Origin: Amorphoplanes friuliensis DSM 7358
Lineage (GTDB): Bacteria > Actinomycetota > Actinomycetes > Mycobacteriales > Micromonosporaceae
Direction of reading: 5' to 3'
Length of the DNA stretch: 64,000 nt
NCBI RefSeq assembly: GCF_000494755.1
Contig: NC_022657.1
Location: forward strand, 3,262,001-3,326,000
In this document: positions 40,950 to 49,853 of the stretch, one piece after another
Numbering within the stretch: position 1 is the stretch's first letter
How the letters are laid out: each line of letters begins with the position of its first letter
The notes under the pieces: model-generated
Database searches by the model: none
Told to the model about the DNA's origin: nothing
The model's input: only the letters and a program-made list of their open reading frames with translations
Program-made: the position numbers and the translations under genes

Positions 40950-43674
40950 GCTCGGTGGTCGCTTTCAGCTGGGCGAGCTCGAGGGCGGCCCGGCGGGGGT
41001 CGCCCGCCCAGCGGCTGGCGAAGGCATCGGCCAGGCGCCACCCGGCACGGTGCAGTGCCTGCCGGCGGGCGAGATGGGCGCCGGTGCCGTCGGGATGAAC
41101 CTCGCAGAAGACGCCGATCGGTGCCTCCGCCGGGCCGATGCACAGATCGATCGTCCACGGTCCCACCGCATAGCGGGGACGGACCTCCACCTCGAGGCGC
41201 CGCAGTTCCTCGTGCAGGGCGGCCGGCCACGGGTTCGCCTCGACGACCTCCTGACCCGCGGGCCCGGGTGGGGTGTCCGCGTAGGTCAGGTAGTCGGCGA
41301 GCAGGCCGTCCGGCGTACCGAGGGAGGTGACCACGACCATGCGGTGACGCGCCCGGGTGACCATCACGTTGAACAGGTGGGGGTCGGCGACGAAACGGCG
41401 CCGGCCGGCCGGGTCGCCGGGCAGCAGGCCGAGGGAGACCACCACCACGTCGGCCTCGCTGCCCTGGAAGGCGTGCACCGTGCCGACCCGCAGGCCCAGC
41501 TCCTCGATGCGGTCCACCGGGTACGCCGCGACCAGCGCGGCTTCGAGGGCCTCGGCCTGGGCGCGGAACGGCGAGATGACCGCGATGCTGCGCGTTCCCG
41601 CCCCGGCCTGGGCGGCGACGACCTCCAGGACCGCCGCGACCTCGGCCGCGAGTGATCCCGGGGCGGGGACCCGGACCACGTCGATCCCGTCCGCGACCTC
41701 GGCCGCGAGTGATCCCGGGGCGGGGACCCGGACCACGTCGATCCCGTCCGCGAGCTCGGCGGCCGGTGTCCTGGTCATCACCGCGACCCGGTCGTCGTAG
41801 AAGCGGCGGGCCGAGAAGCCGATCAGATGCGGCGTGCTGCGGTGGTGCTCGGCCAGCCAGGTGGCCGGTGCGGCCGCCGTGGCCAGGTCGTAGGTGCTCA
41901 CCCGGCGGACGTCCAGCCGGTCGTCGGCGTCGTGGCGGGCGAGGACCTCGTTGATGTCGACGGTGCTGACGAACGACACGAACCGCAGCTGGCGGGGGTC
42001 GCCGACGATCAGCGCACGCCGGGCGCGGGCCAGCACCGGGGCTGCGCGCACCTGGTCCACGTGGGAGGCCTCGTCGATCACCACCAGGTCGAACAGGCCG
42101 GGCGCGGCGGGCAGCAGGTCCTCCACGTCGGCGACCGTGCCGATCCACAACGGCAGTGCGCGGACCAGCGGCGCGGCGTCCATGCGGGCGAGCAGTTCGC
42201 GGCGCTGGTTGCGCCCGGCCCGCAGCGCCGTGGCCAGTGCGGCGACCCCGCGCCGCGCCTCGCGGTCCCAGCGTTTCTCGCTGCGGGCGGCGCGGCGCAT
42301 CGCCTCACCGGCGGTCCGGGCCAGTCCGTCCTCGAGGTACCGCAGCGTGCTCCAGCGCCGGTCCAGGTCGGTGCCGCCGGTCGCGGCGAGACGGGCGGCG
42401 GACAGCTGGGCGGCGGCCGCGGTGAGCGCCGCACGCACTCTCTCCGCCGGCACCCCACCGCGTACGCCCAGACGGCGCCTCGCCCACCAGCCGCGCAGCC
42501 CCGGGCGGTCGAAGTCGTCCGTCCGCACACCGGTGAACGCGCCGGGCACGTCGGCGGCCAGCTCGGGCAGCAGCGGCTCCCAGCGCGGGAGGGCGGCCGC
42601 CCGGACCTCCTCGTCGAGGGCTTCGGTGATGCGGGCGCGTTCCTGGCCGACGCCCCTGAGGGCGAGCTGGACGCTGTCGGCATCCGCGCGCAGCTCCCGG
42701 TCGCTGTAACCACGGTCGGCGCCGGCGGCGAGCTGGGCGGCGAGGTCGTCGCGGCGCTGCGCGTCGCCGAAGAGGACCGGAACCGGGCCCGGGTACCGGC
42801 CCAGCAGGGACGCCAGCACCTCGGCGGCGTGCGGCGACTGCGTCGCGACCAGCACCGATCCGCCGCGGTGCACCACCTCCAGGGCCGCGGCGACCACGGT
42901 GTGGCTCTTGCCGTTGCCGGGCGGCCCGGAGACCACGGTGACCGGCGCCGTCCGGACCCGGGCGACCACCCGCGCCTGCGCTTCGGTGAGCGGGAGCGGT
43001 GAGACCACCGGGGTGTCGTCGCTGCGATCGGTGCGCTCGTCGCCGTAGACGGCGGCCAGCGCCGTGCCGCTCAGGTCCCGCCGGGACCAGGTGCGCAAGC
43101 TGTCGGCCAGGCCGGGCCCGTACACGTCGCGCACCACGAAGAGGCCGGCCGTCGCGACCAGCACGATCCGGTCGTTCGGGAGCTTGCGGCGGTCCGCGAC
43201 CACCGCGTCGACCGGCAGCCCGGTCGCTTGGGCAGCCGACCACAGCCAGGCCCGGCTGCCGATGGCGTCGAGCCACCCCGGCGCGGCCAGCCCCGGCGCC
43301 GCCTCGAACGCGGCGGCCAGTTGCCGGTCGGCGACCAGCGGGGTGATCTCGACGTCACCGATCGGCACCACGCGGTACCCGGTGAGTCCCCGTTCGAGCT
43401 GGACCGGCTGGCTCATCAGGGGCACCCGGACCTTGCGGACCTTGCCGTCGACCTCGGTCCGGCCGGCGAGGAAGCCCCAGCCGCGGCGCAGGATCCGTTC
43501 GTCGCGGTGCAGGGCCGCCAGGGCGGCCAGGCGGTCGGTCTCGGCCCGGCGCGGCGCCCGCTCGGCGTCGTCGAGCCAGGCGAGCGGCTGCCCGCCGCGG
43601 GTCACGTCCAGCACCCGGTCGGCGCCGGCCGGTGCCAGCTCGGCCAGGACGGCGAGAACGGTGGACGGCAGCAT
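40933..43674 (-). CDS. SF1 helicase (Dna2/NAM7 type) with C-terminal Vsr/MTES_1575-like nuclease domain
   Basis: 913 aa from ATG 43674. Walker A GPPGNGKSHT, motif Ia VLVATQSPHAAEVL, Walker B DLVVIDEASHVDQ, motif III IVGDPRQLRFV, motif V VGTVHAFQGSEADVVVVSL and motif VI VMVTRARHRMVVV make a complete UPF1-like SF1 motor. The last 90 residues (YAVGPWTIDLCIGPAEAP, GVFCEVH, RRQALHRAGWRLADAFAS) look like a Vsr/DUF559-type PD-(D/E)xK nuclease. The first 200 residues are an unrecognised domain. The combination is frequent in anti-phage proteins such as Hhe, but no partner gene is present. A 57-bp duplication sits inside. Confidence 0.82.
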   Translation of the reverse strand: MLPSTVLAVLAELAPAGADRVLDVTRGGQPLAWLDDAERAPRRAETDRLAALAALHRDERILRRGWGFLAGRTEVDGKVRKVRVPLMSQPVQLERGLTGYRVVPIGDVEITPLVADRQLAAAFEAAPGLAAPGWLDAIGSRAWLWSAAQATGLPVDAVVADRRKLPNDRIVLVATAGLFVVRDVYGPGLADSLRTWSRRDLSGTALAAVYGDERTDRSDDTPVVSPLPLTEAQARVVARVRTAPVTVVSGPPGNGKSHTVVAAALEVVHRGGSVLVATQSPHAAEVLASLLGRYPGPVPVLFGDAQRRDDLAAQLAAGADRGYSDRELRADADSVQLALRGVGQERARITEALDEEVRAAALPRWEPLLPELAADVPGAFTGVRTDDFDRPGLRGWWARRRLGVRGGVPAERVRAALTAAAAQLSAARLAATGGTDLDRRWSTLRYLEDGLARTAGEAMRRAARSEKRWDREARRGVAALATALRAGRNQRRELLARMDAAPLVRALPLWIGTVADVEDLLPAAPGLFDLVVIDEASHVDQVRAAPVLARARRALIVGDPRQLRFVSFVSTVDINEVLARHDADDRLDVRRVSTYDLATAAAPATWLAEHHRSTPHLIGFSARRFYDDRVAVMTRTPAAELADGIDVVRVPAPGSLAAEVADGIDVVRVPAPGSLAAEVAAVLEVVAAQAGAGTRSIAVISPFRAQAEALEAALVAAYPVDRIEELGLRVGTVHAFQGSEADVVVVSLGLLPGDPAGRRRFVADPHLFNVMVTRARHRMVVVTSLGTPDGLLADYLTYADTPPGPAGQEVVEANPWPAALHEELRRLEVEVRPRYAVGPWTIDLCIGPAEAPIGVFCEVHPDGTGAHLARRQALHRAGWRLADAFASRWAGDPRRAALELAQLKATTELTPGD
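41641..41754. repeat. 57-bp tandem duplication inside the helicase gene
   Basis: Bases 41641-41697 and 41698-41754 are identical except for the final base (C versus G). In frame it gives two copies of a 19-residue unit, ADGIDVVRVPAPGSLAAEV. Near-identity at DNA level means a recent event. Confidence 0.95.
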
Positions 43675-43708
43675 GGCGCCCCACGCTACCGCCACCGTGC
43701 ATCCGGGG

Positions 43709-46456
43709 TTACCAGCCCAGGTAGCTGCGGGTCAGCGCGGCGACCTGCTCGACGACCTTGATGCCGTCGGCCTGGGTGGGGTGGCCGTGCGACAGGACCG
43801 TCACCGCGGTGTCGGTCTTGTCGCCGCTGATGCGGCCGGTGCTGTTGACGATCCAGCGACCCTGCTCGGTGGAGCGCGAGAGCCAGCCGTTCTTCAGCGA
43901 GGTCCGCTCGCCGGAGAACGCCGTGGCGCTGACACCCCAGCTCTGGTCGGCGTTGACCGAGGCCATGAGCTGAAGGATGTAGTCGCGGGAGGACTCCTTC
44001 AGCGGGCTGTCGGCCGCGGTGAGCGCGGCGATCATCCTGTTCTGGTCCTTGGCCGTCGTGCGGGTCAGACCGAACGACTCGTCGGCGTCGGTGTCGTCAA
44101 GACCGAGCTCGTGGCAGGCCAGGCGCAGCCCGTCGGCGCCCCCGACGGCGGCGTACATCTTCACCGCCGCGTCGTTGTCACTCGCCTTGATCATCTTTTC
44201 GGCCCGTGTCCGCTCCTTGGCGGTGAGCTGACGCCCCTGGACCTGGGCCTGGAGCAGCAGCGCGGCCAGCAGCTCGACCTTCACCACGCTGGCCGCCTCG
44301 TACCGGCGGTCGCCCCGGAAGTCGAACCGGCGGCCGGTCCTGCGGTCGGTCACGGCGACCGAGAAGTCCGGCACCTTGGTCGCGTACAGCTCGAGCTCCG
44401 CGGTCAGGCGCGCCACCCGCTCCTGCCAGGAGCCGGTCGCCTTCGACTTGTCGACCAGATCGCCCTTCTGCGGCCCGGGATAGACGACGCCGGGGGCACG
44501 TTTGGCGTCGGGACCGAGGGTCCGCAGGTCGGCGGACTCGGGCCGGCCGACCTCCGCGGCCGGTGCCAGCGCCGGCGACCGGCCGCGGAGCGCCCCGGCG
44601 AGGAACTTGCGCCAGATCTCGTACGGCATCCCGTCGCCGTTGATGGCCTTGCCGTTCTTCAGGCGGATGGGTCCCGGCTTGTCACGGCCGACCCACGTCA
44701 CGGCGGCGAGCCCGGACGCCCAGCCCGCCGTCCAGGCGTCGGACGAGTCGCCGGTGTCGGACCACTGCTGCGAGCCGGTCTTGGCCGCCGCGGGCACACC
44801 GGGGATCGGGCCGTCGTGCTTCACCACCTGCGCCAGGACGGCACCGACGTCCGCGGCCACGGCGCTCGAGAGCACCTCCACGGGCTCCGACTGGTGCTTG
44901 AACAGGGGTGAGCCGTTGGCCCGGGTCACCGTCTCGACGAAGTGCCGTTCCGTCCTGAGCCCACCACCGGCCAGGGTGGCGTAGAGCGTCGCCAGGTCGG
45001 CCGGGGCCACCGGATAACGGCCCAGAGCGATGTCCGAGCGAGTCTTTCCGGGCGCGGGCTCGCCCTTCACGTCGACCAGCGTCGGCTGCTTCCCGTACTT
45101 CTCGGGTACGCCCAGCCGCAGCGCGAGCTTGCGGACGCTGGCCGGGCCGATCTGCTCGGCCAGGGCGTAGTACGGGGTGTTGAGCGAGTGCACCATCGCG
45201 ATGTCGAGCGGGCAGATCGGGCACTGCAGGTTGTCCTGGTTGTAGAGCGGCGCGCCACCGCGGTCGGTGAACTGCCGCGGCGAGGTTCCGTTGTAGAGCG
45301 ACTGGTAGCCGATGTTTTGTTCCTCGGCGGCGGCGAGGACCACCGGCTTGAACGTCGAGGCGGGTGGCCGGGCGGCCAGCGCGTCGTCGAAGTAGCCGCG
45401 GCCACGGTCGCCGCCGTAGTAGGCGCGGACGCCGCCGTTCTGCGGGTCGAGGGCGACCAGCGCGGTCCGCAGCTCCTTCGGCTGGCCGCGCAGGGCCGTG
45501 CCGATCGCACCGGTGGCGGCCGCCTGCGCGGTGGCGTCGATCGTGGTCGTGACACGCAGCCCGCCCGTACGGATCTGCTGGCGGCTGATGCCTGCGGCCA
45601 GCAGCTCGTCCTCGACCCGGTCGGCGATCAGCCCCGCGGGGCCGCCGATGGTGCTCGCGGTGACCGATTCCGGCGCGACGGCCGGGTACGGCGTACGGTC
45701 GGCCGTGCCCTCGGGCAGCCAGCCCTGCTCGCTCATCGCCCGCAGGATCCACTTCCACCGCGTCTGTGCCCACTCGGGATCCGCGGCCGGGTCACCGCGC
45801 GTCGGGTCCTTGACCATCGCGGCGAGTACGGCCCCCTGGAAGCCCGTCAGCCGGTCGACCCCCGTGCCGAAATAGGCGCGGGCCGCGGCCTCGATGCCGT
45901 ACGCGCCGCGCCCGAAGTAGATGGTGTTGAGGTAGCGCGAGAGGATCTCGTCCTTGCTGAACCGGTGCTCGACCTTCAGGGCGAGGGCGGCCTCCCGGCT
46001 CTTGCGGCTCACCGTCCGCTCCTGCGTCAGGTACGCGTTGCGGACGTACTGCTGGGTGATGGTGGACGCGCCCTGGCCGTCGTCGTGGACGATGTTCGTC
46101 CACAGTGCCCGCAGCAGCCCGCGGACGGAGACGCCGGAGTGCCCGTAGAAGCCGCGGTCCTCGGCGGCCAGGAACGCCTGCCGCACCGCCAGGGGTATCT
46201 TGTCCAGCCCGACGTCGGTGCGGTCGGTGGTCCCGATCCGGGCGAGCACGGTACGGCCGTCGCGGTAGTACAGCACCGACGCCTGTGGTGGCACCGGGTC
46301 CGGCGGCAGGTCCACACTCACCACGTACCCGGCGGCGGCGACGGTCAGCGACACCGTCAGCACCACGACGACGGCGACGGCCCGGCGGTACCACCGGGGT
46401 ATTCGGACCCACCAGCTCAGGTAATTCCGCGGCTTGCGCTGTCCGGCTGACGGCAT
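43709..46456 (-). CDS. Class A penicillin-binding protein fused to a beta-lactamase-like domain
   Basis: 915 aa. After a membrane anchor (about 25-47) comes a GT51 transglycosylase (Glu100 in AAEDRGFYGH; GASTITQQYVRN) and a transpeptidase with Ser367 (STFK), SLN at 424-426 and KTGS at 559-562. Residues about 690-915 form a third catalytic domain of the class A beta-lactamase fold: SVVK (Ser723, Lys726), SDN (759-761) and KNG (855-857). The first two domains polymerise and cross-link peptidoglycan outside the membrane. The extra serine domain may act as a carboxypeptidase or sense or hydrolyse beta-lactams. AAGGGACTC precedes the start; no partner genes lie nearby. Confidence 0.9.
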   Translation of the reverse strand: MPSAGQRKPRNYLSWWVRIPRWYRRAVAVVVVLTVSLTVAAAGYVVSVDLPPDPVPPQASVLYYRDGRTVLARIGTTDRTDVGLDKIPLAVRQAFLAAEDRGFYGHSGVSVRGLLRALWTNIVHDDGQGASTITQQYVRNAYLTQERTVSRKSREAALALKVEHRFSKDEILSRYLNTIYFGRGAYGIEAAARAYFGTGVDRLTGFQGAVLAAMVKDPTRGDPAADPEWAQTRWKWILRAMSEQGWLPEGTADRTPYPAVAPESVTASTIGGPAGLIADRVEDELLAAGISRQQIRTGGLRVTTTIDATAQAAATGAIGTALRGQPKELRTALVALDPQNGGVRAYYGGDRGRGYFDDALAARPPASTFKPVVLAAAEEQNIGYQSLYNGTSPRQFTDRGGAPLYNQDNLQCPICPLDIAMVHSLNTPYYALAEQIGPASVRKLALRLGVPEKYGKQPTLVDVKGEPAPGKTRSDIALGRYPVAPADLATLYATLAGGGLRTERHFVETVTRANGSPLFKHQSEPVEVLSSAVAADVGAVLAQVVKHDGPIPGVPAAAKTGSQQWSDTGDSSDAWTAGWASGLAAVTWVGRDKPGPIRLKNGKAINGDGMPYEIWRKFLAGALRGRSPALAPAAEVGRPESADLRTLGPDAKRAPGVVYPGPQKGDLVDKSKATGSWQERVARLTAELELYATKVPDFSVAVTDRRTGRRFDFRGDRRYEAASVVKVELLAALLLQAQVQGRQLTAKERTRAEKMIKASDNDAAVKMYAAVGGADGLRLACHELGLDDTDADESFGLTRTTAKDQNRMIAALTAADSPLKESSRDYILQLMASVNADQSWGVSATAFSGERTSLKNGWLSRSTEQGRWIVNSTGRISGDKTDTAVTVLSHGHPTQADGIKVVEQVAALTRSYLGW

Positions 46457-46607
46457 CGTGAGTCCCTTCGGAGTGGGTCATGCACCCTAAGGACGTACGA
46501 AGACGTGATTTGGTGTACAAAAACGACGAAAAACTTTCCAGTCGTCCCAGGGCAGCCGCCAGCCTTGCGCACGAATGTCAGGTAAGTGTCAGATCAGCCG
46601 GACCGGT

Positions 46608-47450
46608 TCAGGGCGACTCGCGCACGGCCGGGGGCAGCATCGCGGACCCGAGGAGGGCCAGCTTGTCGGCGGCGTCCGTGCCGGGGTCCGGGTGGTAGAC
46701 GACGAGCATCATGCCGTCGGTCCCGGTGACGGCCAGCTTCTCCCTGTTGAGCCGGAGCTCGCCGACCTGCGGGTGATGGAAGGGCACCACCGCGCTGCCC
46801 CGGGACCGCACGTCGTGGCGGGCCCAGAGCTGACGGAAGAGCGGGCTGGCCAGCGACAGCTCGCCGACCAGCTCGATGAACCGGGGATCGCCGGTGTCGG
46901 TGCCGACCGCCTCACGGAAACCGGCGACCAGCCCGGCGGCGGCCTCCTCGAAATGCGGGAAGAAAAGGTCCTGCTCGCCCGGGTCCAGGAACACGTCCCG
47001 CAGCCGGTTGCCGCCCGGCACGAGACGGGGCGACAGTGCGCCGGCCGACGGGTTGGCGGCGAGGACGTCGAGGTAGCGGCCCTCGACAAACGCGGGCAAC
47101 GGCAGCATCGCGACCAGTGCGGCCGTACCGGAAGGGAGGATCTCCTTGCGCGGCCGGCGGGACCGGCGGGGTCTGTCCGCCGCAAGACCGAGCAGGTACG
47201 CGGTGGAGACGTCGTCGAGGCGCAGGACCCGGGCGAGGGACTCGAGGACCTGCACCGACGGGTGGCGGTCGCGACCGCGTTCCAGGCGCAGGTAGTAGTC
47301 GGCGCTGATGCCGGCCAGCATCGCGACCTCCTCGCGCCGCAGGCCCGGCACCCGCCGCACACCGACGACGGGCACACCCGCCTCCTCGGGGGTGACGAGC
47401 TCACGGCGGGCGCGCAGAAAGGCGCCCAGCAGGTTCGGCTCCGCGGTCAT
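46608..47450 (-). CDS. XRE-family regulator with MmyB-like ligand domain (second copy)
   Basis: 280 aa. HTH region: LGAFLRARRELVTPEEAGV, RVPGLRREEVAMLAGISADYYLRLERGRDRHPSVQVLESLARVLRL; MmyB domain: FVEGRYLDVLAANPSAGALSPRLVPGGN, RQLWARHDVRSRGSAVVPFHHPQVGELRLNREKLAVTG. It shares architecture with the protein at 39016 but is clearly diverged. There is no divergent partner; upstream lies the hemerythrin gene on the same strand behind a terminator. Its target is unknown. Confidence 0.92.
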   Translation of the reverse strand: MTAEPNLLGAFLRARRELVTPEEAGVPVVGVRRVPGLRREEVAMLAGISADYYLRLERGRDRHPSVQVLESLARVLRLDDVSTAYLLGLAADRPRRSRRPRKEILPSGTAALVAMLPLPAFVEGRYLDVLAANPSAGALSPRLVPGGNRLRDVFLDPGEQDLFFPHFEEAAAGLVAGFREAVGTDTGDPRFIELVGELSLASPLFRQLWARHDVRSRGSAVVPFHHPQVGELRLNREKLAVTGTDGMMLVVYHPDPGTDAADKLALLGSAMLPPAVRESP

Positions 47451-47479
47451 GTCTTCACGGTAGGCGCGGGGAGGCGCTT

Positions 47480-47507
47480 CTGAGGGGGTCCTGCCGGACC
47501 CCCTCAG
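47480..47507. terminator. Intrinsic terminator after the hemerythrin gene
   Basis: Perfect 12-bp stem CTGAGGGGGTCC/GGACCCCCTCAG (47480-47491, 47496-47507) with a TGCC loop, six bases beyond the hemerythrin stop in the leftward direction. Confidence 0.85.
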
Positions 47508-47513
47508 CGGTGG

Positions 47514-48077
47514 TCACTTCGTGGCGCGGCCGGTGAGCTTGTCACGGAGGCGGTCGACCAGACCGACGCCGGGGCCGACGAGCTTGTGGAAGAGCTCGTT
47601 GTTCGGTGCCGCGGGGTGCGGCCGGGTCGGCGCCAGCTTCTTGGCCGTCTCGACCTTGCCGGCGATCTCGACGAGCTCCTCGCGCGGCACCCGGCGGCGC
47701 AGCTCGGGGAACTGCTCGGACTCCTCGTCCTGGACGTGGTCGGCCAGGATCGTCTCGAGCTTGCGCAGCGCCTCGTCGAACTCGGTGCTGGAGACGTCGA
47801 CGTCCTCCAGCCGCTTCATCGTCTCCTCGAGCTCCTTGTGCTCCTCGACGTCGTGCTCCACCGACTTGTCACCGTCCGGCAGGTACTTGCGCATCGCCGG
47901 GTAAACGTACATCTCCTCGGCGACCGCGTGGCGGACGAGCTCGCTGATCGCGGTGTCGGTCAGGTCCCGCCGGACCATCGGGTCGCGGACCGACCAGATC
48001 TCCGCGATCAGGGCCGTGACGTCGCGGTGGTCACTGGTCAGGACGTCCACCACGTCACCGGCAGGGGTACTCGTCAT
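47514..48077 (-). CDS. Hemerythrin HHE domain protein
   Basis: 187 aa from ATG 48077 (GAGGAG five bases upstream; GTG 48080 is too close). The HHE helices show VLTSDHRDVTALI, HAVAEEMYVYPAM, VEHDVEEHKELEETM and LADHVQDEESEQFPEL, supplying the His and Glu ligands of a di-iron site. Actinobacterial members respond to oxidative or nitrosative stress and bind oxygen or peroxide. It is cytoplasmic. The tail after residue 140 is basic and flexible. Single-gene unit with its own terminator. Confidence 0.92.
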   Translation of the reverse strand: MTSTPAGDVVDVLTSDHRDVTALIAEIWSVRDPMVRRDLTDTAISELVRHAVAEEMYVYPAMRKYLPDGDKSVEHDVEEHKELEETMKRLEDVDVSSTEFDEALRKLETILADHVQDEESEQFPELRRRVPREELVEIAGKVETAKKLAPTRPHPAAPNNELFHKLVGPGVGLVDRLRDKLTGRATK

Positions 48078-48147
48078 CACTGCTCCTCGAAAGCTCGTTC
48101 GTGCACAACTTCCGCCGACTACCCCGGTCCCCGCGATGTATGCGTCG

Positions 48148-49752
48148 TCAGTCCGCGGTGGAGAGAAGATGGCTGACCTCGGGCGGGCCGTCGGCGAGGG
48201 CCCGCGCCCGCTCCTCGGTGGCCTGGTCGGCGCCCGTCAGCCGGCCGGTGTGCTGGCGCAGGTGCTCGTCCCAGCTGGGCACCAGGTACACCTCGACGAA
48301 GCGTCCCGGATCCTCCCCGTCGCGGAACAGTCCCCACTGCACCGCGCCGGTCTGGAGCCGCGTACGGCGTACGCCCTGCATGGCCTCGACGAAAGCGTCC
48401 TCGTGTTCCGGGCTCACCGGATAGCCGGCGGTGACCAGGACCGGGCCGTCGTACTTCGCGGGCTCCAGCTCCAGGTGCGGCTCGGGCCAGTAGACGGCCG
48501 GCTCCCTGTTCAGCGAAGTGGTGTCCTTCAGCGGCCACCAGCGCAGGGTCAGCGCGCCGGCCAGCATCAGCGCGGCCGCCACCAGGTGCGCGGTGACCAG
48601 CCCGGCGCCGTCGGAGAGCGCACCCCAGGCCAGCGCCCCGGCGGCCTGCGCCCCGGCGAAGATCATCTGGTAGACGGCCAGACCACGGGCCCGGACCCAG
48701 TTCGGCAGGAACAGCTGCATGGAGGCGTTCACACTGGAGAGCACCATGACCCAGGCGATGCCGGCCGGCAGCAGCGCCGCGACGACGACGGCCTCCGAGC
48801 GGCCCAGCGCGAGCACGGTGAGCACCACGGCAAAACCGATGCCGGCCACCAGCAGCAGGCGGTTCAGCGACCAGCGGGCCCGCAACTGCGGGAGCAGCAG
48901 CGCGCCCGCCACGGCGCCGACACCGACCGCGCCGAGCAGGACGCCGTAACCGCCGGAGCCCAGACCGAGGCGGCGGCTGGCGACCAGCGGGAGCAACGCC
49001 CAGAGCGCGCTGCCGGGGACCAGGAACAGCGCCGCGCGCAACAGGATGCGCCGGACCACGGGGGAGTGCCGCACGTACCGGCTGCCGGACCGGACGGCGG
49101 CCGTGAAGCGCTCGGGCACGATGCCCGGGTCCGCCGCCGCGCGCCGCCAGCGCAGCAGGACGAGGGCGAAGACCACGAACGACAGCGTGTTGAGCGCGAA
49201 GACCACCCCGGCGCCGGTCCGCGCGATCAGCAGACCGGCCACCGCGGGGCCGACCGCCCGGGCCAGGTTCATGCTGATCGCGCCGAGGGCGGAGGCCGAC
49301 GCGAGCTGATTGCGCGGGACCAGCTCGGGAATGACGGCCTGCCACGCCGGTCCGGTCAGCGCCTGACCGGCACCGAGGACAAACGTCAGGGTCAGCAGGA
49401 GCGTCGCCGGCATCCGGCCGGTCAGGGTGAGCACGGTCAGCACCACACCCACGGCGACCAGGAACGTCTGGACGGCGATCAGCAACCGGCGCCGGTCGAA
49501 GGTGTCGGCCAGCGCACCGGACGGCAGCGCGAGCAGGACGATCGGCAGCGTGCTGGCGGTCTGCACGATCGCCACCAGCGTGTCCGAGCCGGACTCCTCC
49601 ACCAGCAGCCATTGGGCGCCGACGGTCTGCATCCAGGTGCCGATGTTGCTGGCCAGCAGGGCCAGCCACAGACTGCGGAACGCGGCGATACGCAACGGTC
49701 CCCACGCCGTCGGGGCGGTGGCGGGGACGGTGGCAGGACCGGCGCTCATCAT
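48148..49752 (-). CDS. MFS exporter, EntS-like (MFS_3), with C-terminal soluble domain
   Basis: 534 aa; two tandem ATGs at 49752 and 49749 follow a GGGGG stretch. Twelve helices fit the enterobactin-exporter-like family (SLWLALLASNIGTWMQTVGAQWLLVEES, ALPSGALADTFDRRRLLIAVQ, NQLASASALGAISMNLARAVGPAVAG). The last 120 residues form a soluble ABM-like fold (GPVLVTAGYPVSPEHEDAFVEAMQGVRRTRLQTGAVQWGLFRDGEDPGRFVEVYLVPSWDEHLRQH), known in this MFS family. It should export a small molecule by proton exchange; the substrate is unknown. No regulator lies next to it. Confidence 0.9.
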   Translation of the reverse strand: MMSAGPATVPATAPTAWGPLRIAAFRSLWLALLASNIGTWMQTVGAQWLLVEESGSDTLVAIVQTASTLPIVLLALPSGALADTFDRRRLLIAVQTFLVAVGVVLTVLTLTGRMPATLLLTLTFVLGAGQALTGPAWQAVIPELVPRNQLASASALGAISMNLARAVGPAVAGLLIARTGAGVVFALNTLSFVVFALVLLRWRRAAADPGIVPERFTAAVRSGSRYVRHSPVVRRILLRAALFLVPGSALWALLPLVASRRLGLGSGGYGVLLGAVGVGAVAGALLLPQLRARWSLNRLLLVAGIGFAVVLTVLALGRSEAVVVAALLPAGIAWVMVLSSVNASMQLFLPNWVRARGLAVYQMIFAGAQAAGALAWGALSDGAGLVTAHLVAAALMLAGALTLRWWPLKDTTSLNREPAVYWPEPHLELEPAKYDGPVLVTAGYPVSPEHEDAFVEAMQGVRRTRLQTGAVQWGLFRDGEDPGRFVEVYLVPSWDEHLRQHTGRLTGADQATEERARALADGPPEVSHLLSTAD

Positions 49753-49853
49753 CCCCCGTTACCCCGGGGCCGCTCGATCTACCGTGACGATCTCGTCCCC
49801 GCGCCGGCTCGAGGGGCGGCGCGACGTGACAACGGCTGCCATGATGACGCGCG

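Noticed and set aside
46457-46607. 151-bp gap between the PBP gene and the second MmyB-type regulator gene, checked for an RNA gene or operator
   Set aside because: It holds a moderately AT-rich stretch that probably contains the PBP promoter, but I find no palindrome, hairpin or small gene that can be supported.
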